Shown here: one piece after another, positions 1 to 13,400 of the stretch
Layout of the letters: each line of letters begins with the position of its first letter
Position numbering within the stretch: position 1 is the first letter of the stretch
Assembly: GCA_963575645.1 (NCBI GenBank)
Contig: OY754467.1
Span: 682,001-746,000, forward strand
Length of the DNA stretch: 64,000 nucleotides
Reading direction: 5' to 3'
Source of the DNA: Xanthostigma xanthostigma
Lineage: Eukaryota; Arthropoda; Insecta; Raphidioptera; Raphidiidae
Translations under genes and position numbers: made by a program
Notes under the pieces: model-generated
The model's input: the letters and a program-made list of their open reading frames with translations, nothing else
Databases searched by the model: none
What the model was told of the DNA's origin: nothing

Positions 1-69
1 CGAGTGCTCTTTCTTTATGCAATATACGCCTCGGTTGTCGAGCGTCTATAATCTAGGACCCGCCGTTTT

Positions 70-513
70 TGAAGTAAAACTTCTTTAGGCACGCTTGACT
101 TGGGGAGTAGGCTGGCAAATGCCTGACGAAAGCGTTTACGGAAGGTGCGTGATCGTTCGAGGCGAACGGTAGTTGAGAGGGAGACATAAGTTAGTGAAGA
201 TAGAAAGAAAGAGAGTTACGTTTCGTATATTACTGTAGGGGCAAGAGAGAGAGGTGCGCGCGCACATTTTCGTTCTCTTTTCCTCAACAAATACTTCACT
301 GGCTAGTGGCGCCATCAGGTGGCCGAAAATATAAGCAGTACTAACAATAGAATGACACATACTTGGTGCCATCAGGCGGCCGAAAATATAAGCAGTACTC
401 TAATATTCTACGTTTATTAAAGTGAATAAAATTGTAAATTCATTTTAAAGTTCATATTTTGTGAATTTTCGGGTGAATAATAACAAATTATGGCAGGAAG
501 AAGTTTTACTTCA
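70..513. mobile_element. MITE with TGAAGTAAAACTTCTT inverted ends
   Basis: The left end reads TGAAGTAAAACTTCTT and the right end is its reverse complement. The ends resemble those of the elements at 17361 and 24122 (TGAAGTGAAAACTTCTT), but the interior differs. It lies in the last intron of the amino acid transporter gene and stops about 55 bases before the exon. No target duplication is clear. Confidence 0.6.
307..399 (+). repeat. Direct repeat inside the first MITE
   Basis: A unit of about 35 bases, GGYGCCATCAGGYGGCCG followed by AAAATATAAGCAGTACT, occurs twice about 58 bases apart. This is internal structure of the surrounding element. Confidence 0.65.
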
Positions 514-568
514 GTCGTGTGGTCTAAAGCAAACTCGTTTTTTTATATCGTTTCTTTTTCTTTTTTAG

Positions 569-977
569 TCCAGCACAAACCGCCATAATCCTCATCGCTC
601 TGGCAGTATTCTGCACGTACGGACTTCAATTCTACGTGTGTTTCGAAATCGTATGGAACGGAATTAAAGAACGGTTCACCGGTCATCCGATGATCGCCAA
701 CTACGTTTTGAGAACTGTTTTGGTAGCCCTCAGTGTAATTCTAGCCATAATTGTACCGACAATTGCGCCGTTCATCGGTCTTATCGGAGCCTTTTGTTTT
801 TCGATTCTCGGTTTACTGTTCCCCGTATTTATTGAAACGGTCACGTACTGGGATCAAGGATTCGGACCGTACAATTGGCGGGTATGGAAAAACGTTCTGG
901 TCGTCGTTTTTGGTCTCTTAGCGCTCGGTTTTGGATCGGCATCGGCAATGAAAGAGATTATCGATTTATATAAATGA
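569..977 (+). CDS. Proton-coupled amino acid transporter, last exon (partial)
   Basis: This is the 3' terminal exon of an SLC36/PAT-type transporter (AAAP superfamily); the rest lies left of the window. The exon opens after a TTTTTTAG acceptor at 561-568 and reads in frame from 570 to a TGA stop at 977, about 135 residues. Three hydrophobic segments are visible: TAIILIALAVFCTYG, LVALSVILAIIVPTIAPFIG with the following GAFCFSILGLLFPVFIE, and VLVVVFGLLALGFGSASAM. The motif QFYVCFEIVWNGI and the PTIAPFIGLIGAFCFS stretch are typical of insect PATs such as pathetic/CG1139. By family, the protein moves small amino acids with protons across lysosomal or plasma membranes. The exact paralogue cannot be told from one exon. 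Confidence 0.9.
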
Positions 978-1040
978 AGATCTTGAATTTTTAGATGTGA
1001 GCATTTACTATACATTAACAGATATATCTTTATTTAAAGA

Positions 1041-1046
1041 AATAAA
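1041..1046 (+). terminator. Poly(A) signal of the transporter gene
   Basis: AATAAA lies 64 bases after the stop codon and is followed by a T-rich run. Confidence 0.65.
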
Positions 1047-1164
1047 GACTTTTTTTAACCGTTAAATCAATATAAAACAAATCAAGTTGTTACGGGGAGA
1101 ATTTTTTTTAGTTTGTAAATTTGCCCTGAAGGCAAACTACACTGTAAAATGAGAATTCAGCACA

Positions 1165-1306
1165 CTCTTGCGGAATTATTTGATAATAGTATGGTCGACA
1201 CTCGTTTGTTATTTAAACGTTGTGTCTATTATCGAACGATATGTATTTCGATAATAAATATAAAACTATTCCAAAACCCTATTAGTGTCGACGTATTCCG
1301 CTAGAG
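1165..1306. repeat. Imperfect inverted repeat, possible decayed MITE
   Basis: GCGGAAT (1170) and GTCGACACT (1194) recur as AGTGTCGAC (1284) and ATTCCGC (1295). A nested TTATCGA/TCGATAA hairpin lies between them. Length and layout suit a small decayed inverted-repeat element. Confidence 0.35.
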
Positions 1307-4300
1307 CGCAGAAATATTTTTTCTAACTTACAGCGAACGTAAAATATGTTTAAGAAATGTATACAAAACCAAAAAGTAAACGTTTGTTTAAACTGTTTAC
1401 AGATAATCACGGAGAAAATTTACAAAACTCGCTTATAAATTCGTGTTATTTTATTAGATGATTCGCTAACGAACTTTTGTTTCAAAACAAAACATCAACG
1501 GAGTTGTTTTTAAGAAATTGTTCTGATTATTTATGCAAAGGTGGTAGTTAAAGAGTCCAATGATATTTCGAGGCCTCAAATAATAAAAATGTAAACTAAT
1601 TAAGAATCCGAAACTTAAAATGAACGTTTCCACTTGATTGTTTATCTCCGTCCGTAAAAAATATTAACTAAAACGATGGTGATTTTATTTTTTTTTAAAG
1701 TGGCAAACTGCTAAAGCGTTGTTTAAATATTGTGTTCGACGATTGTTGTGTTTTTATCCAATACGTTTCCAAACGAAAATATTTTTGAACTTTAATCAGA
1801 TTGAACGTTAACATTTTTAAAAACATATTATTTTTTTGTCAAAATTTAGCTGTTTAATTAAAAAATCTTTTGTTTTTGAAGTTGCAGCTAATAATTATAA
1901 GAAACGGACATAATTTCGCTGCAATAACCAACCAATGATTCCCGGAAAGAAAAGTTATTATTTTAAGAATATTATTTTATCAGTTTTCACCGTCTATACT
2001 TTCCAGTGTTAGTGATGAAAAACAAGGTATATATGTATTTTATAAATTATTAAAATAAGTTTCGAAATAGGGGTGCGATCTTGAAAAAATCTTTATTTGG
2101 TTCGATAATTTTTTTTTCATTCGAATAAAATTTAGTGAACTTTTTTTAATATTTATTAGATTTTTTATGGTAATTTTAGTTTATATTTGACACATTTAAT
2201 TGTAAAGACCCAAATATTGGAGTATGTTTTATCAAAAACTATTTTTTACAAAAAAAAAATAATGTTACGGAGACGTTAATTAAATAGGATATGCTTCCCA
2301 TGTCCTGAACGAAATATTTTTTATATAATTATAAAATAAAAAAAAAATATTTAAATTAATACACTGCCTAAACATTAAAATCAGTTGGTAATTTTTCTAC
2401 TTCGAAACTATAATTAATAAATAATTTATCAATAAATGGGCAACAATGAATGTGTTAATAAATAATATTTTAGCAAAAATTTATTTATATTTTTATAAGT
2501 GCACAAAGCGGCTAGATATAATTGTTATCGAAATATTAGCTAGTATTTTGTTTGTATGAATTATTTTATACTTATATGTATAATATTTAACGTCACACCG
2601 TGTTATAATATATAAAAAAAAATTTCTTTATTTTCGTTTTATGAAAAATTATTATTAATCGACACTTTTTGTGTTTTGAAAATATAGCTGTAGATAAAAA
2701 TTGTTAAGGGCGCTTTATACCAATCGTGCTTTTTTATGTTTTTTAATAAACACCTGTAGCTCATTTTTCAATTGAAAATATAAACAAAATAGGGCTGGAC
2801 AAAGTTACTCGCCATAACAAAAGAAATGGATTGGGTAATTGGAATGATTGGAAAGTCTCTGGCTTTTTTTGGAAGTCAATAATCATTCTGGTTAAAAAAG
2901 GATGCTTTGCGAGATTTGTGGAGCCCTATTTATAATTTTATTTGTAGTGAATTGCATTTTTATAAGTTTCAACACTACAGTGCCTTTATATTTATGTACA
3001 GTTTAGGAATAGTATCTATTTGCACATAAAAAAATTGTCCTATTTAAAAAGTAATGTTGTACATAATGAATTGTTATAAAATTTGAATTGTGTTTATAGC
3101 TTTTAAATGCAAAAAAAAAATAATAAGAATATAACATTATACACAATGAAATATTAATTACAGATTTTTGTTTTTAACCCATTCAACCTAAAATAATCCT
3201 GCTGATTTATCGAAACTAAAAAATGTATAGCTATTCTCAAAAGCTATAAAACATTACAAGCATTACGATGTGTGGTTATAGCTGTAGGACTAGATACGAT
3301 AACATTGGAACGATCTGATAAAATATGAGCTGAAAGATTCGGTTAATTAAAAAGCGCCGGTCTATCTGAATCAATAATATTTATCACAAGAAACAGCTCA
3401 CAATAGTGTTAAAATAATTCCGAAAATGTTAGTAACTTGATCATATTACAGACAGTGTTGTCTTAGAAACATAAATCTGATTGGATTTGATGGACTCCAT
3501 CAAAGAGCCCAAGCTCTTTGTTCAACAATGCTCGCTCAACTCGATGGCAACGGTCTATGTTAATCCCTTATATCGCTTTTATTGTAGCTTTCAGGAGGGT
3601 CGGGTTCAAGTCCTACCTCAGAACCCGTTTCGAGTAACTCGTCAACTCGATAAAGTAACTTGATTGTACCAAATTTCGTTAAAATGGTTATTAGTGCTAT
3701 ATTCATTTTTTCCACAGATAGGATTAGAAAATTAAAGAGGTGTAGGGACAAACTGCAAGCGAAATGGACCCGGAAATAACAAAATTATAAAGTTTCTAAG
3801 GATTAGGGAACTTAAAACTAGTTCACTTGCCGCCATTTTACTATATACTTATAAGTATGTTCTCTGCTTATAACCGATTGGTCAATTTATTACAAAACAA
3901 TAATTAATTTAACAATACCTTTTTTCATGCGATGTCTCCTGTTTAGCCAAATGCATCGAACTTTTAAGTTTTATATAACCAAAGGTCAAATGACGATAAT
4001 TCTGATTCCACATTTTTGTTATAAATCACCACACAATAATAATTATAGGATCACATAATAATGGAATATTTATACCTTATAAACACTCAAAAACTTTGAT
4101 TTAATCCCGCCAAAAGTTCTCTAATATTGGAGAAGCCGGTTATAAAATTTATAAACACTTATTTATAACCACTTAAACATTTGTAATATAGAAGAACGCA
4201 ACCAATTTAGTAGAATTTACTTTTATGAGTCTAACAACATTTTTCACGTAAACACATTATTCACAATTCACAAACACAAGACTCAACAAGAAAACTGAAA

Positions 4301-5013
4301 ATTCGGTTCATGTTCGTTTTACCATTTCAACAACATTTCTAGTTTACCGGCCAAATGCTTTCGAGGTGACATCTATCAAACACACATGAAACTTTAGTTT
4401 AAACATTCGCCGCGTTAGATCTAAAAGTAAAAATAAATCTGTTATTTTTATTCTAGAGGCAAAGGACATATAAATTTCCCTTATGGCATTTCATCTGCAT
4501 AATTTCTAAAATGAGTTAAAAGTGCCAATAATATTTATGTAGCTCTTGTTTTCCAATTTAGAAAATCGATAAAACGAAAATTACTTTTTATCTCAACATC
4601 CTTATTCTGGCCATCAGGATAATCGCTGAGATTTTGTAATCATTATTTTTCGAAGATAAAAAACAAGTTGTTTTTAAGCGTATGGAAGTGCTGATTAATT
4701 TAATTAACAGGTATAATTCCAAAGAGCATGTGGATAGGTACTTGAGTTAAACTCGTAAATTCTTAGATTTTTAGTGTTTTTTTATCTAAAGAAACAGCAG
4801 ATAAGTAGTATTGATTTAAAACAATATTTTCATTTAAAAATAGTATGCCAGTTTGTTTTATTACAATTTGTTAATTTCTGTCATTGTAAGAATTTTTTTT
4901 GTAGCGCTATTACAGAGCTCTCCTTTTTGGTGAAAATTGCAATTGTTTTTAGTTGTTGATGTTTTGACAAGTAAAATAATTTTTATAAGGTATTTTTAAC
5001 ACTCAAAAAAAAC

Positions 5014-8000
5014 ATGTCAAAATATGAAGATTGGTCGCAATACGCAGTTCGAATTGTTGTAAATACAGTAGCACATCCTTTGGAATATGGCAAAATTTTA
5101 ATACAGGTTAGACCAGTTCACATTTGTCAATAATTTTTTTAATGATGAAAATTACTGCACTTGTTTACTGCATTTTTTTCTGTTCAGATTGGCTATGAGC
5201 CTTTTCCACCAAAACCATCCAAATCACTCTTCGGGAAGCCGGTTTTAAAACTACCGAATATATTTGAATACGGTAATATTTATATATAATTATGCAACTA
5301 TTCATTATTCTGTAGTATTTCACGCTTATGATCTCCGTTGTCGCACGTCTATAATTTAGTGATTGTATTTTTACAGTAAGACATATTAAGAGCATAGATG
5401 GCATTTCTGGATGCTATCGAGGTCTTGTGCCAAAATTATGTGGGAACTGTTTGGGCGCTTTTGCTAGTCAAAAAGTTTTAGAAAGCACCAATCTCGCCGA
5501 AGTCAACGAAGACGACCAAGACGATGATCCGGTTAACGATGAAAAAAAACGCGAACGCGAACGAGAAAAATTTATTCAAACTTTGACCAGAGACGCCGTT
5601 ACACGCTCGGCTGCAATTATCGTTAGTCATCCGTTTCATGTCATCGCGATTCGAATGATGGCGCAGTTTGTCGGCGGAGAAGCTAAATATACGTAAGCAT
5701 GTTCCATTATTCGCTTAAGGAAGTACCCTCGATAAATGAATTAACAAACAGAAAATTACGAAAATTTGCAAATATGTCAAAACCTTTTCAAAAATGACTC
5801 AGTTAAATTTTTGTGATTTTTAGTTGACTTTGAAAAAAGATATTGATAATTTTATTTCGCTGCACTTAACATGGAGTCTTATGGAAATCTGTGATTTTGA
5901 CGCACTCCATCATTTATTACGTTGGAATTGACAAACAGATTTTGATAAAATTTTCAGGAAATATAAACGAATATTCTATGAACATTTTTCTTTTTCCAAA
6001 ACGTATAAAGCTTGCTTATGTTAATAGAAATAATTAAAACAAAGCCGAGCTTTTTAGCAATTCATAAACATGGCAACACCGCAATATTATAGTTTGTGGC
6101 GCGTCATTTAAAAATAAGTTACGAAACTGCAGCAGTTTTGATATCGTAAAAACATACGTAAATTGAGTAAATGCTAAAAGCATAGTATTCCAAAAAAATG
6201 ATAGTATGTATATTATTATTTCCGAAATGACAGGAATAAAGAAAAGCATTTTCATAAATTAATGCGAATTTGACACCGCGTGCTGACTTATGCTGCGTAC
6301 ATAAGCACTTGTAACTATGGCAAGGCATGCGGTGTTGCCAAATTATATACTACGCTACTCAAGTAGAAGACTGAAATTCTTTGACTTACTGCATACCGAG
6401 GGTACTTCCTTAACCTTTCGGGGGGACGAAAAATGTTTCGTGCATATTTTGTCTACTTTTTGGCATCGAGTAAATAATTGTTTTTTTTTTTTTTTTATTT
6501 TGTATCCTTCCAGAGGAATAGTGAGCTCCATTCGAGAAGTTTATCGTGAAAATGGGGTCGGAGGATTCTTTAGCGGTCTTATGCCGAGGCTCGTAGGTGA
6601 CTTGTTATCGCTTACTCTGGCAAGTTCTCTTGCGTTTGCCGTCAACGTCTATTTAATCGAAGACAAAGAACTAAAAACTTATTCGGCCGCAACTATGTCT
6701 GTAAGTTGAATTTTGATGATATGCGTTCATTATTTTCTAAAGCAATAATCAAATGTAAATATTGAAAGCCAAAAATCTATTCAAAATAAAAGTTGTTTTT
6801 TTTTTTTTGCTCAGTTTAGAAGAACTGCAAATCGGAAAGTTCACCATTTCTTCAATTTAGTGCATGTACCAAATGTATGTTGTATTTTTGTCGAGTGTTT
6901 TTGAGTTTGTCTATAACCGAATAAAATATTTATCGTTTGTTTTAGTTCATTGCCAGTACATTGACGTATCCATTCCAAGTCGTAGCAAATTGCATGGCTG
7001 TTTCCGGATCAGGGTAAGAATCCTGTTGCGATACACAATCTTTTGATATCATATATATTAATACGCTAAGGTTAAAAGATGTTTGCCTCCCTTTTTAGAC
7101 AAAACCACACAATTTCTCTACATAAATTATATATCATTTTACAGATAATTGCTTGCTCTACTGACATCGACAACTAAAAAAATTATTATTGCTATTGTTT
7201 TTGTAAATTAATTAAACTCTGAACAACGTCTGCCATCTGACGGCGTAACGTTAACACTTCGATCTGTCATATACATCTGACCTTCATATTGTAATTTTGT
7301 AAATTCTGCATACTGCCATCTGACGGGCAACGCTGAACAACGCTTTTGCTACTTGCGCCTCTATATGACAATTTTAGTAAAATATTTCTTTTGCAACAAA
7401 AAGAAGAACGTTATAAGCAGTGAGCAAAATTAGAAACGAATTGAATACCTGCAATCATATTTAAAAAATAATTTTGTAAAGTGATAATTATTATACTTAT
7501 TTAGTGCGAATAATTCGCACAGGTCACGCTAGTTTATAAAATATTGGCACTTAAACCCTTCTTCGTCAGGTAGACATGATTATTACAACAATTACAAGTG
7601 ATTGTTGTGAAACAGTAATGACAAACTGTTCATATCACATGTAATTTGGATGCCAAAAACACCTATTTCTGTGCCCTGTAAGTGTGCGAAGTTTCAGCTT
7701 CCTAGATGAACGGGATCCTTTTGGAGAGCGTGCAAAGACAGACAGACATATAGGAAATTTTATATGTAGATAGACCATAGATATATATTTAATAGATTGC
7801 GGATACACTAGCGCCTCCTGTACCTTTTCGAAGTCATTTTGTACGTGGAAAACGCCGTAAAAAGCGCGCGAAATTCAAAAATATTAATTATTATTTTTAT
7901 AATATGATTTTATTGAGAAAAACGACAAAATTCACAGTAAACAGTGATATTTCGCTCCAAAACTTATTTTTATACTGAAACGTTTCAAAATTTACAAAAT

Positions 8001-8608
8001 TGAGCATAAATATAATGTAAAAGCTTAGAACATTTTACATTGTCAATTTGGTATCAAGGTTGACAAGCATTGATGCCAATCTGACAATTTAAAATGTTCT
8101 AAGCTTTTATATTATATTTATGCTCAGTTTTGTAATTTTTGAAACGTTTCAGTATAAAAATAGGTTTTGGAGCGAAATATCACTGTTTAGTACGAGTTTT
8201 ACTGTTTTTCCATTAACATCATATTATAAAATATTTAATCTTTTTGAATCCCGCGCGCTTTTTACGGCGTTTTCCACGTACAAAATGGCTTCTAATTGGA
8301 ACCATTCCGCACAATGCTCAAGGATAGGCATCCACTATCTATTAATATATATCTATGAGATAGACAGCTTGCGTGCGGGCTGTTATCTGATCTGTTTCTT
8401 TAATAATTGTAGCCTGGTGGCTGGTCAACCGCCGCACATGCCGATTTATACCTCGTGGGTCGATTGCTGGTCTCACTTGTCCCGTACAAATAATTTAAAA
8501 AGAGGTGCCAGCTTACTGCTTCGATATTACCAAGGACCTCAAGTTGTTATTAATGGTAGAGCTGTTCCTGTTAACCAAGAAGACTTCTCAATGTATAAAT
8601 CGAAGTAA
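5014..8608 (+). CDS. Mtch: Mitochondrial carrier homolog 2 (MTCH2/Mtch)
   Basis: Six exons: 5014-5106, 5188-5272, 5377-5692, 6514-6700, 6946-7013, 8413-8608; 945 bases, 314 residues, close to human MTCH2 (303). The start is the ATG opening MSKYEDWSQYAVRIVVNTVAHPLEYGKI. Family hallmarks are GISGCYRGLVPKLCGN (carrier-like repeat), SHPFHVIAIRMMAQFVGGE, GGFFSGLMPRLVGD and STLTYPFQVVANCMAVSG. A charged loop rich in D, K and R (REREREK) separates the two halves. The protein is a degenerate SLC25 carrier of the outer mitochondrial membrane; the vertebrate protein acts as a membrane-protein insertase and tBID receptor. Intron 5 (7014-8412) is swollen by a Helitron, a LINE-like tail and a long fold-back element. 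Exon phases close exactly. Confidence 0.95.
7049..7532 (+). mobile_element. Non-autonomous Helitron, copy 1
   Basis: It starts at A|TC (TCATATATATTAATACGC). It ends with the hairpin GTGCGAATAATTCGCAC, then CTAG|T: the Helitron signature of 5' TC, 3' hairpin plus CTRR and insertion between A and T. The interior has GCCATCTGACGG-type repeats and no coding capacity. It begins 35 bases after the MTCH2 exon 5 donor. Confidence 0.8.
7560..7775 (+). mobile_element. LINE-like 3' tail fragment
   Basis: The sequence resembles the non-coding tails of insect retroposons: 'gtgcgaagtttcagcttcc', then 'gaacggga', then repeated 'gacagacaga'. There is no ORF and the ends are not defined. Recognition is from general familiarity only. 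Confidence 0.3.
7777..8356. mobile_element. Fold-back element with arms of about 250 bases
   Basis: The two halves are near-complete inverted copies. Outer ends are ATAGATATATATT(T)AATAGA. Inner matches include TACGTGGAAAACGCCGTAAA, AGTGATATTTCGCTCCAAAA and CATTTTAAATTG-type sequence around a loop near 8035-8090. A GATAGAC direct repeat flanks it (7769, 8359), possibly the target duplication. It sits in MTCH2 intron 5 and would fold into a long hairpin in pre-mRNA. Confidence 0.75.
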
Positions 8609-10453
8609 ATTTGTGAATTGTATTGCATTTATTTAAAATCTTATTAGAGTTATATAATATATTGTGTTGGATACAAATGTCCGCTAGCGCAATTGTTGTG
8701 TGTTTTAAAATAAATATTTCGTGATTATTTCGGTGTATTATTTATTTATTTGCAAATTCAGTTGCATAAGAAAACTATCAATTTTAAAAGTGCGAGAGGC
8801 CGGAGTATATCCGAAAAGTCAAGCGGGTTTTCAGCTCATTGGATTTTAATACGTTTCGTTGGGATGGTTGGAATAATCTCTACTTGATTAATGAATTTTG
8901 GCGAAAAAATAAATTTTTTCTAATGAAAATTTTAATCAACCAATTGAATTTGATTTTGTTAATATAAATAAATAATTTTAATAATTTATTTACTTTCTTA
9001 AGTAATTAAGTATTAATTAAAACAGAACTGAACTAAAAAGTTTATCAAGATTTTTAAGAAATTGTCGCTATAGTATCAAATACTATAAAACGCCATTTGT
9101 GTAATGCCAAATGGATGAAAAATGTTTTTTTTATGCAATCATACTTTTATTTGCTAAAATATCGTGAAAGGAAAAATGAATTGTGTGCATTTAATATAAC
9201 GTAATATGAAAATTTATATTTTATTAAAAAAATTCGTGTGCGAATAAGGGAAAAAAATACTTTCTGTCATCCTAACCAAGGCGATTTGTGATAAGGTATG
9301 TGAAATTTTTAGAAAATGATCTGTCACTTCAAAAGTCAGATGTTTTTTGTCAGCCCATTTTACTTTTCAAAAGATATTTTTTACAATAATCTATCTGTTT
9401 TAAGTCTCTAAGAAAGTATTTCGAATGAAATAAGATTAAATGTTAGTAAAACCTCCCATGTAATCAGTCTTTTATTTATGTACTTACTTTTATTTCAAAA
9501 ATAAGAAGATAAACCCTATCGATTGCAAAATTGATGTATTTGAAACGAACAGACCAATTTTATAAATTTTATATTCCAGGAAGTGACATTTCGAGTCATG
9601 TAGTTTTAAAACAAAAATAAAAGTTTTATTTTATTGTTTTAATTATTATTAGTTTATTTTAGTATACGTATTGTTTATTTCTTATACCAAAAAGTTAGAT
9701 TTGTTTTTAAAAATGAGAAGGGTAATTTTAATTTAAATTTTCAAATTGTGTTACCCATTTTTGTAGTTGTATTTCAAGTGGCTATATTCAAAATTTTATG
9801 ACAAAACGTCAATGATTTGCATTGTCAAAATATATAACATAAATTATTGTGTTCAAAATTGAGGATATGATTTGATTAAAATTTAGCCTATAGAAATGAT
9901 AACGCGTTTGCCCCAGTCTGTGTCCCAATTTAGCATAATTCATATAAAACACATCCCTGATTTTTAGCATAGCCAATAACACTTTCAAAGTATAAAACAT
10001 TTTTTAGTGTTGATACAAAATACATTCGATATTTATTCAAACTAGAAATACGGACAACAGTTAACTGTATTTCGTCTGATCATACTAGTCCATCCAAATT
10101 TTTGCTAAACTTATAAAAAATAGGTTTGGTCAGATGGCAGAACCCGGAGGCTCATAAAATCTCATCCTGATCGATTTAGCATCATTTATGTTTGCTTGCA
10201 AACGCATAAACTTCTTAAGGGCTTGTTTTATTCATAAGAAAAATGTAACACTGTAGCAATATGCCGACTACGAAAGTTGAGGATCAAGGTTTGAATCTCG
10301 ACATGGAGATCATTTTTCTCTAATTGATAAAACTACTTAAAAAAGCTAATCGTTTACAGATAAAAAATATTTCAAAGTTCTTGCATTTTGAACAGTAAAA
10401 GACACCGTTTTGAATTGAATTTTTTTTTTGCTATTTTTGTTTAGCATAACAAA
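8609..10453. other. Intergenic, MTCH2 to PP6R
   Basis: MTCH2 3' UTR, then AT-rich sequence with no supportable gene. The PP6R start codon is preceded closely by a T-rich acceptor (TTTTTGTTTAG, ending about 10444). A non-coding 5' UTR exon therefore probably lies upstream in this stretch or further left; it was not identified. Confidence 0.55.
8709..8714 (+). terminator. Poly(A) signal of MTCH2
   Basis: AATAAA lies 101 bases after the MTCH2 stop. Confidence 0.6.
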
Positions 10454-13400
10454 ATGTTTTGGAAATACAATACCACGTCGTCACCCAAAATCGAAGCAGT
10501 TTTGAATAAAGAAGTAAGTATACTTTTTTTTTAAATACTTTTTTATATGAACATCTTTAGGCATAGTCAACTTATTGCTAACTTCATGGTGCCACCTCTA
10601 ATGCCTCTACTACACACGTGGCCAGAACCGCCACTCAAATAAGTGCCTATCATCGCCGCGATGATTGCCTAGCCCTCCACACAATCGTGCCGGTCCAATT
10701 GTGTGTGCGGGCGCACGATGCTGGCCACGCATTCCTTTGATGTACCGACAATCAACCGATTATTGCCGATTACAGGCGATTATGTCCACGCACCGACGAA
10801 TATGCCACTCGTGAGTGCCTGTAAGTGGCGGTGCTGGCCACGTGTGTAGTGGAGGCATAAGATCAGATCATGTGAAGATGTTTACACATAAGAACCCATG
10901 AATTATTCGCCTTCTATTTTTTTATTATTTATTAACGGTTCATTTGTTTTTAGGATGTCACTTTGCGGGAGCTGATGGATGTGGAAGATATTCTACAAGA
11001 ATGCAAGTCACAAAACAAAAAATTGCTTGAATTGTAAGTGAAAATGAAATTATAGTCTAAAAAACAAAGCCACCCACTTCCAGTAGAAATATTAATGTAG
11101 CGTAAAAGATCTAAACCAGCGGTCGGCAACCTGCGGCTCTTTTGATGTAAAGTTGCGGTTCTCCAGTTCCATACGCAAAAAATAATATTATTTTATTATA
11201 TAAACCCTTAAAAATCGTCCAATCGATCCATGATTGAGTGCCATGTCTATGTCTAAGCAATTTCCACTCGCGTCTCACCCGCACCGCCCCCGTCGCGACG
11301 TGTCGTCCTCGGATATATATAGCAAAGACTATAATACTGAAACGAAAATGTTTAGTGGCTCTTTAAAAACTGGGAATTGTAAATTGTAACTTTTGGCTCT
11401 TCCGACTCCTGGTCTAAACTGTATTGACTTTAAGGTGGGAGATTGCATTAATATCAGTTTTGTCGAAAACCCTTCCTTAGTGCGGGTAAGACGCTACGGC
11501 TACTGGCTAGGTTCAACCTACCTGTAGTGTCTTACTCGGACTCGCGTATAATAGTTATGAATGATTATTATTAGTAAGTGGTATTCGTTCTAATTGCAGT
11601 TTGGTTCGGCCCGAGGTGCTGGACGAATTGGTAACGCTTACGACCGTGGAACCGTCTCCCGAATTGGATGAAAGAACCCGCTACAAATATTCAAATATTG
11701 CCTGTGAACTTTTAACATGCGATGTTCCTGTTTTAAATGAGAAATTGTTAGACGAGAAAATATTAGAGAAACTTTATGTCTTCATTGAATCCGATCCACC
11801 ACTTAATCCGCTGCTAGCGTCGTTCTTTAGTAAAACGCTCAGCTTGTTGATGTCGCAGAGAGGCGAGCAGGTGAGCACTTATTTTTTTTTTTCTAGTTTT
11901 GTCAAATCGTAAAATCTTTGACACGAAAGGGTGGCAATTGTTAAGTCTTTATACAGTATGTAAACGCGTAAGGTGCACATAGGGAAATTAACATTGGGAA
12001 AAAATGATTGGATCAGAGTGAGCCTTGAAATCTTGTTTTTCAATTTGACAGATAATATTCTTTTGCAAAATGAATGTGTATACTACCGAAGAAAATATTC
12101 AAATGATTACAACATAATCGGACTTTTTTTATTAATGGCACATTAAATTCACAAAAATACTTAAATATGGTGCGAGATCAAATATCTCCGCCTATTCGTG
12201 TTGAACCTAAAGACATTTGGGTCACTGATTTACCAACCCGCATACGTCATACCAGTCAGACAATTTTTGAATGAAATGTTTCCAAACAGATGGAGTTGTT
12301 TTTTTGTTTTATTTTTGTACAAAAAAATTAAAATAATGATTTACAAGAGCTTTTTATTATTAAAAAAGCCAAGTAAAATAAAAATAAATCAAAATAAAAT
12401 AGAAATCCTCAAGATTACCACGATAATTCAATAGAAATAACAATTAATGCAGTCATGGCTAACTCTGATTCAAGTATTTTTTCCCAATGCTAATTTCCCT
12501 ATGTGCACCTTACGTGTTTACATACTGTATAGAAATTTGCAAGGAGGCGTGGCTTAATTTAACAAATGCATTTTCTTGTACTTTAATTTTCTATCCCCAG
12601 ATGTAGTAGCGTCAAACCTCGATTAAAACAATTTCGCTTTTAATAATGTCGATTGTGCGTATACGATACTATATCATTAATGTTTTAAACGATATCCTTT
12701 TTACCGACCGTTTCCGATCCCAGAACTGGTATTCCTTCCAGATGTCATGTTTACAGGTGCTCGACTTCCTGAAGACGAAAGATAATTGCGTACCGCTATT
12801 GGTAAAGCATATCGGTACATCGGCAATAATGGACTTAATGCTCAAGTTTATTACTAATATAGACTGCGCTGACGTGAGAGAGAATGTACTAAACGTAAGT
12901 TTCCGTTGAGCGCGCGATCACCCGATCGAAGTATGCGGTGTTCAATTTTTTTTTTTTTTCGGCTGTTCCAGTGGCTCGACAGTCATCGTATTATCCAGTC
13001 TCTAGTCAGCCTCATAGATCCGTCTGTAGATGCGTACAGACAGTCGAATGCTGCCCAGTTACTTAGTGACGTCATTGCCAGGTCGAGAGAAGTCCAGTTC
13101 AATTGCAGTGACCGAACGTTTCCGAGTCCCGTCGTTTCTGCAATCGAATCGTGAGTTGTTTGATTATTACAGTCTACAATCCAGACGCCGTCGATAGACT
13201 CTTTGATTTGCCGCTCCGGGCAAAATAATATTTGCCGCCTTTTACCCATGCTGTAATTTTTTTTTGTTTATCCATCTTTCAAATTTTCGCCGCCGACGCC
13301 GCGCCGCCCTCAATTTTACCGCCCCGGGCAATTGCCCGGTTTGCTCCCCCCCCCTAGATCGGACCCTGATTACAGTCCGGTTAAAAAAAGTAAATCGAAA

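Larger units (their letters stand above)
978..5013. other. Intergenic, transporter to MTCH2
   Basis: AT-rich sequence with many short A/T runs. I see no supportable gene. Contents noted: an imperfect inverted repeat near 1165-1306 and a lone B-box-like GGTTCAAGTCC at about 3605 without a tRNA fold. The MTCH2 promoter presumably lies in the last few hundred bases, but no TATA box is evident. Confidence 0.6.

Noticed and set aside
136..372. Minus-strand open frame of 78 codons inside the first MITE
   Set aside because: It lies wholly within a transposon-like element with inverted ends and has no protein-family feature.
3590..3630. tRNA or SINE suggested by B-box GGTTCAAGTCC
   Set aside because: The T-stem pairs poorly and no A box or acceptor stem could be found upstream.
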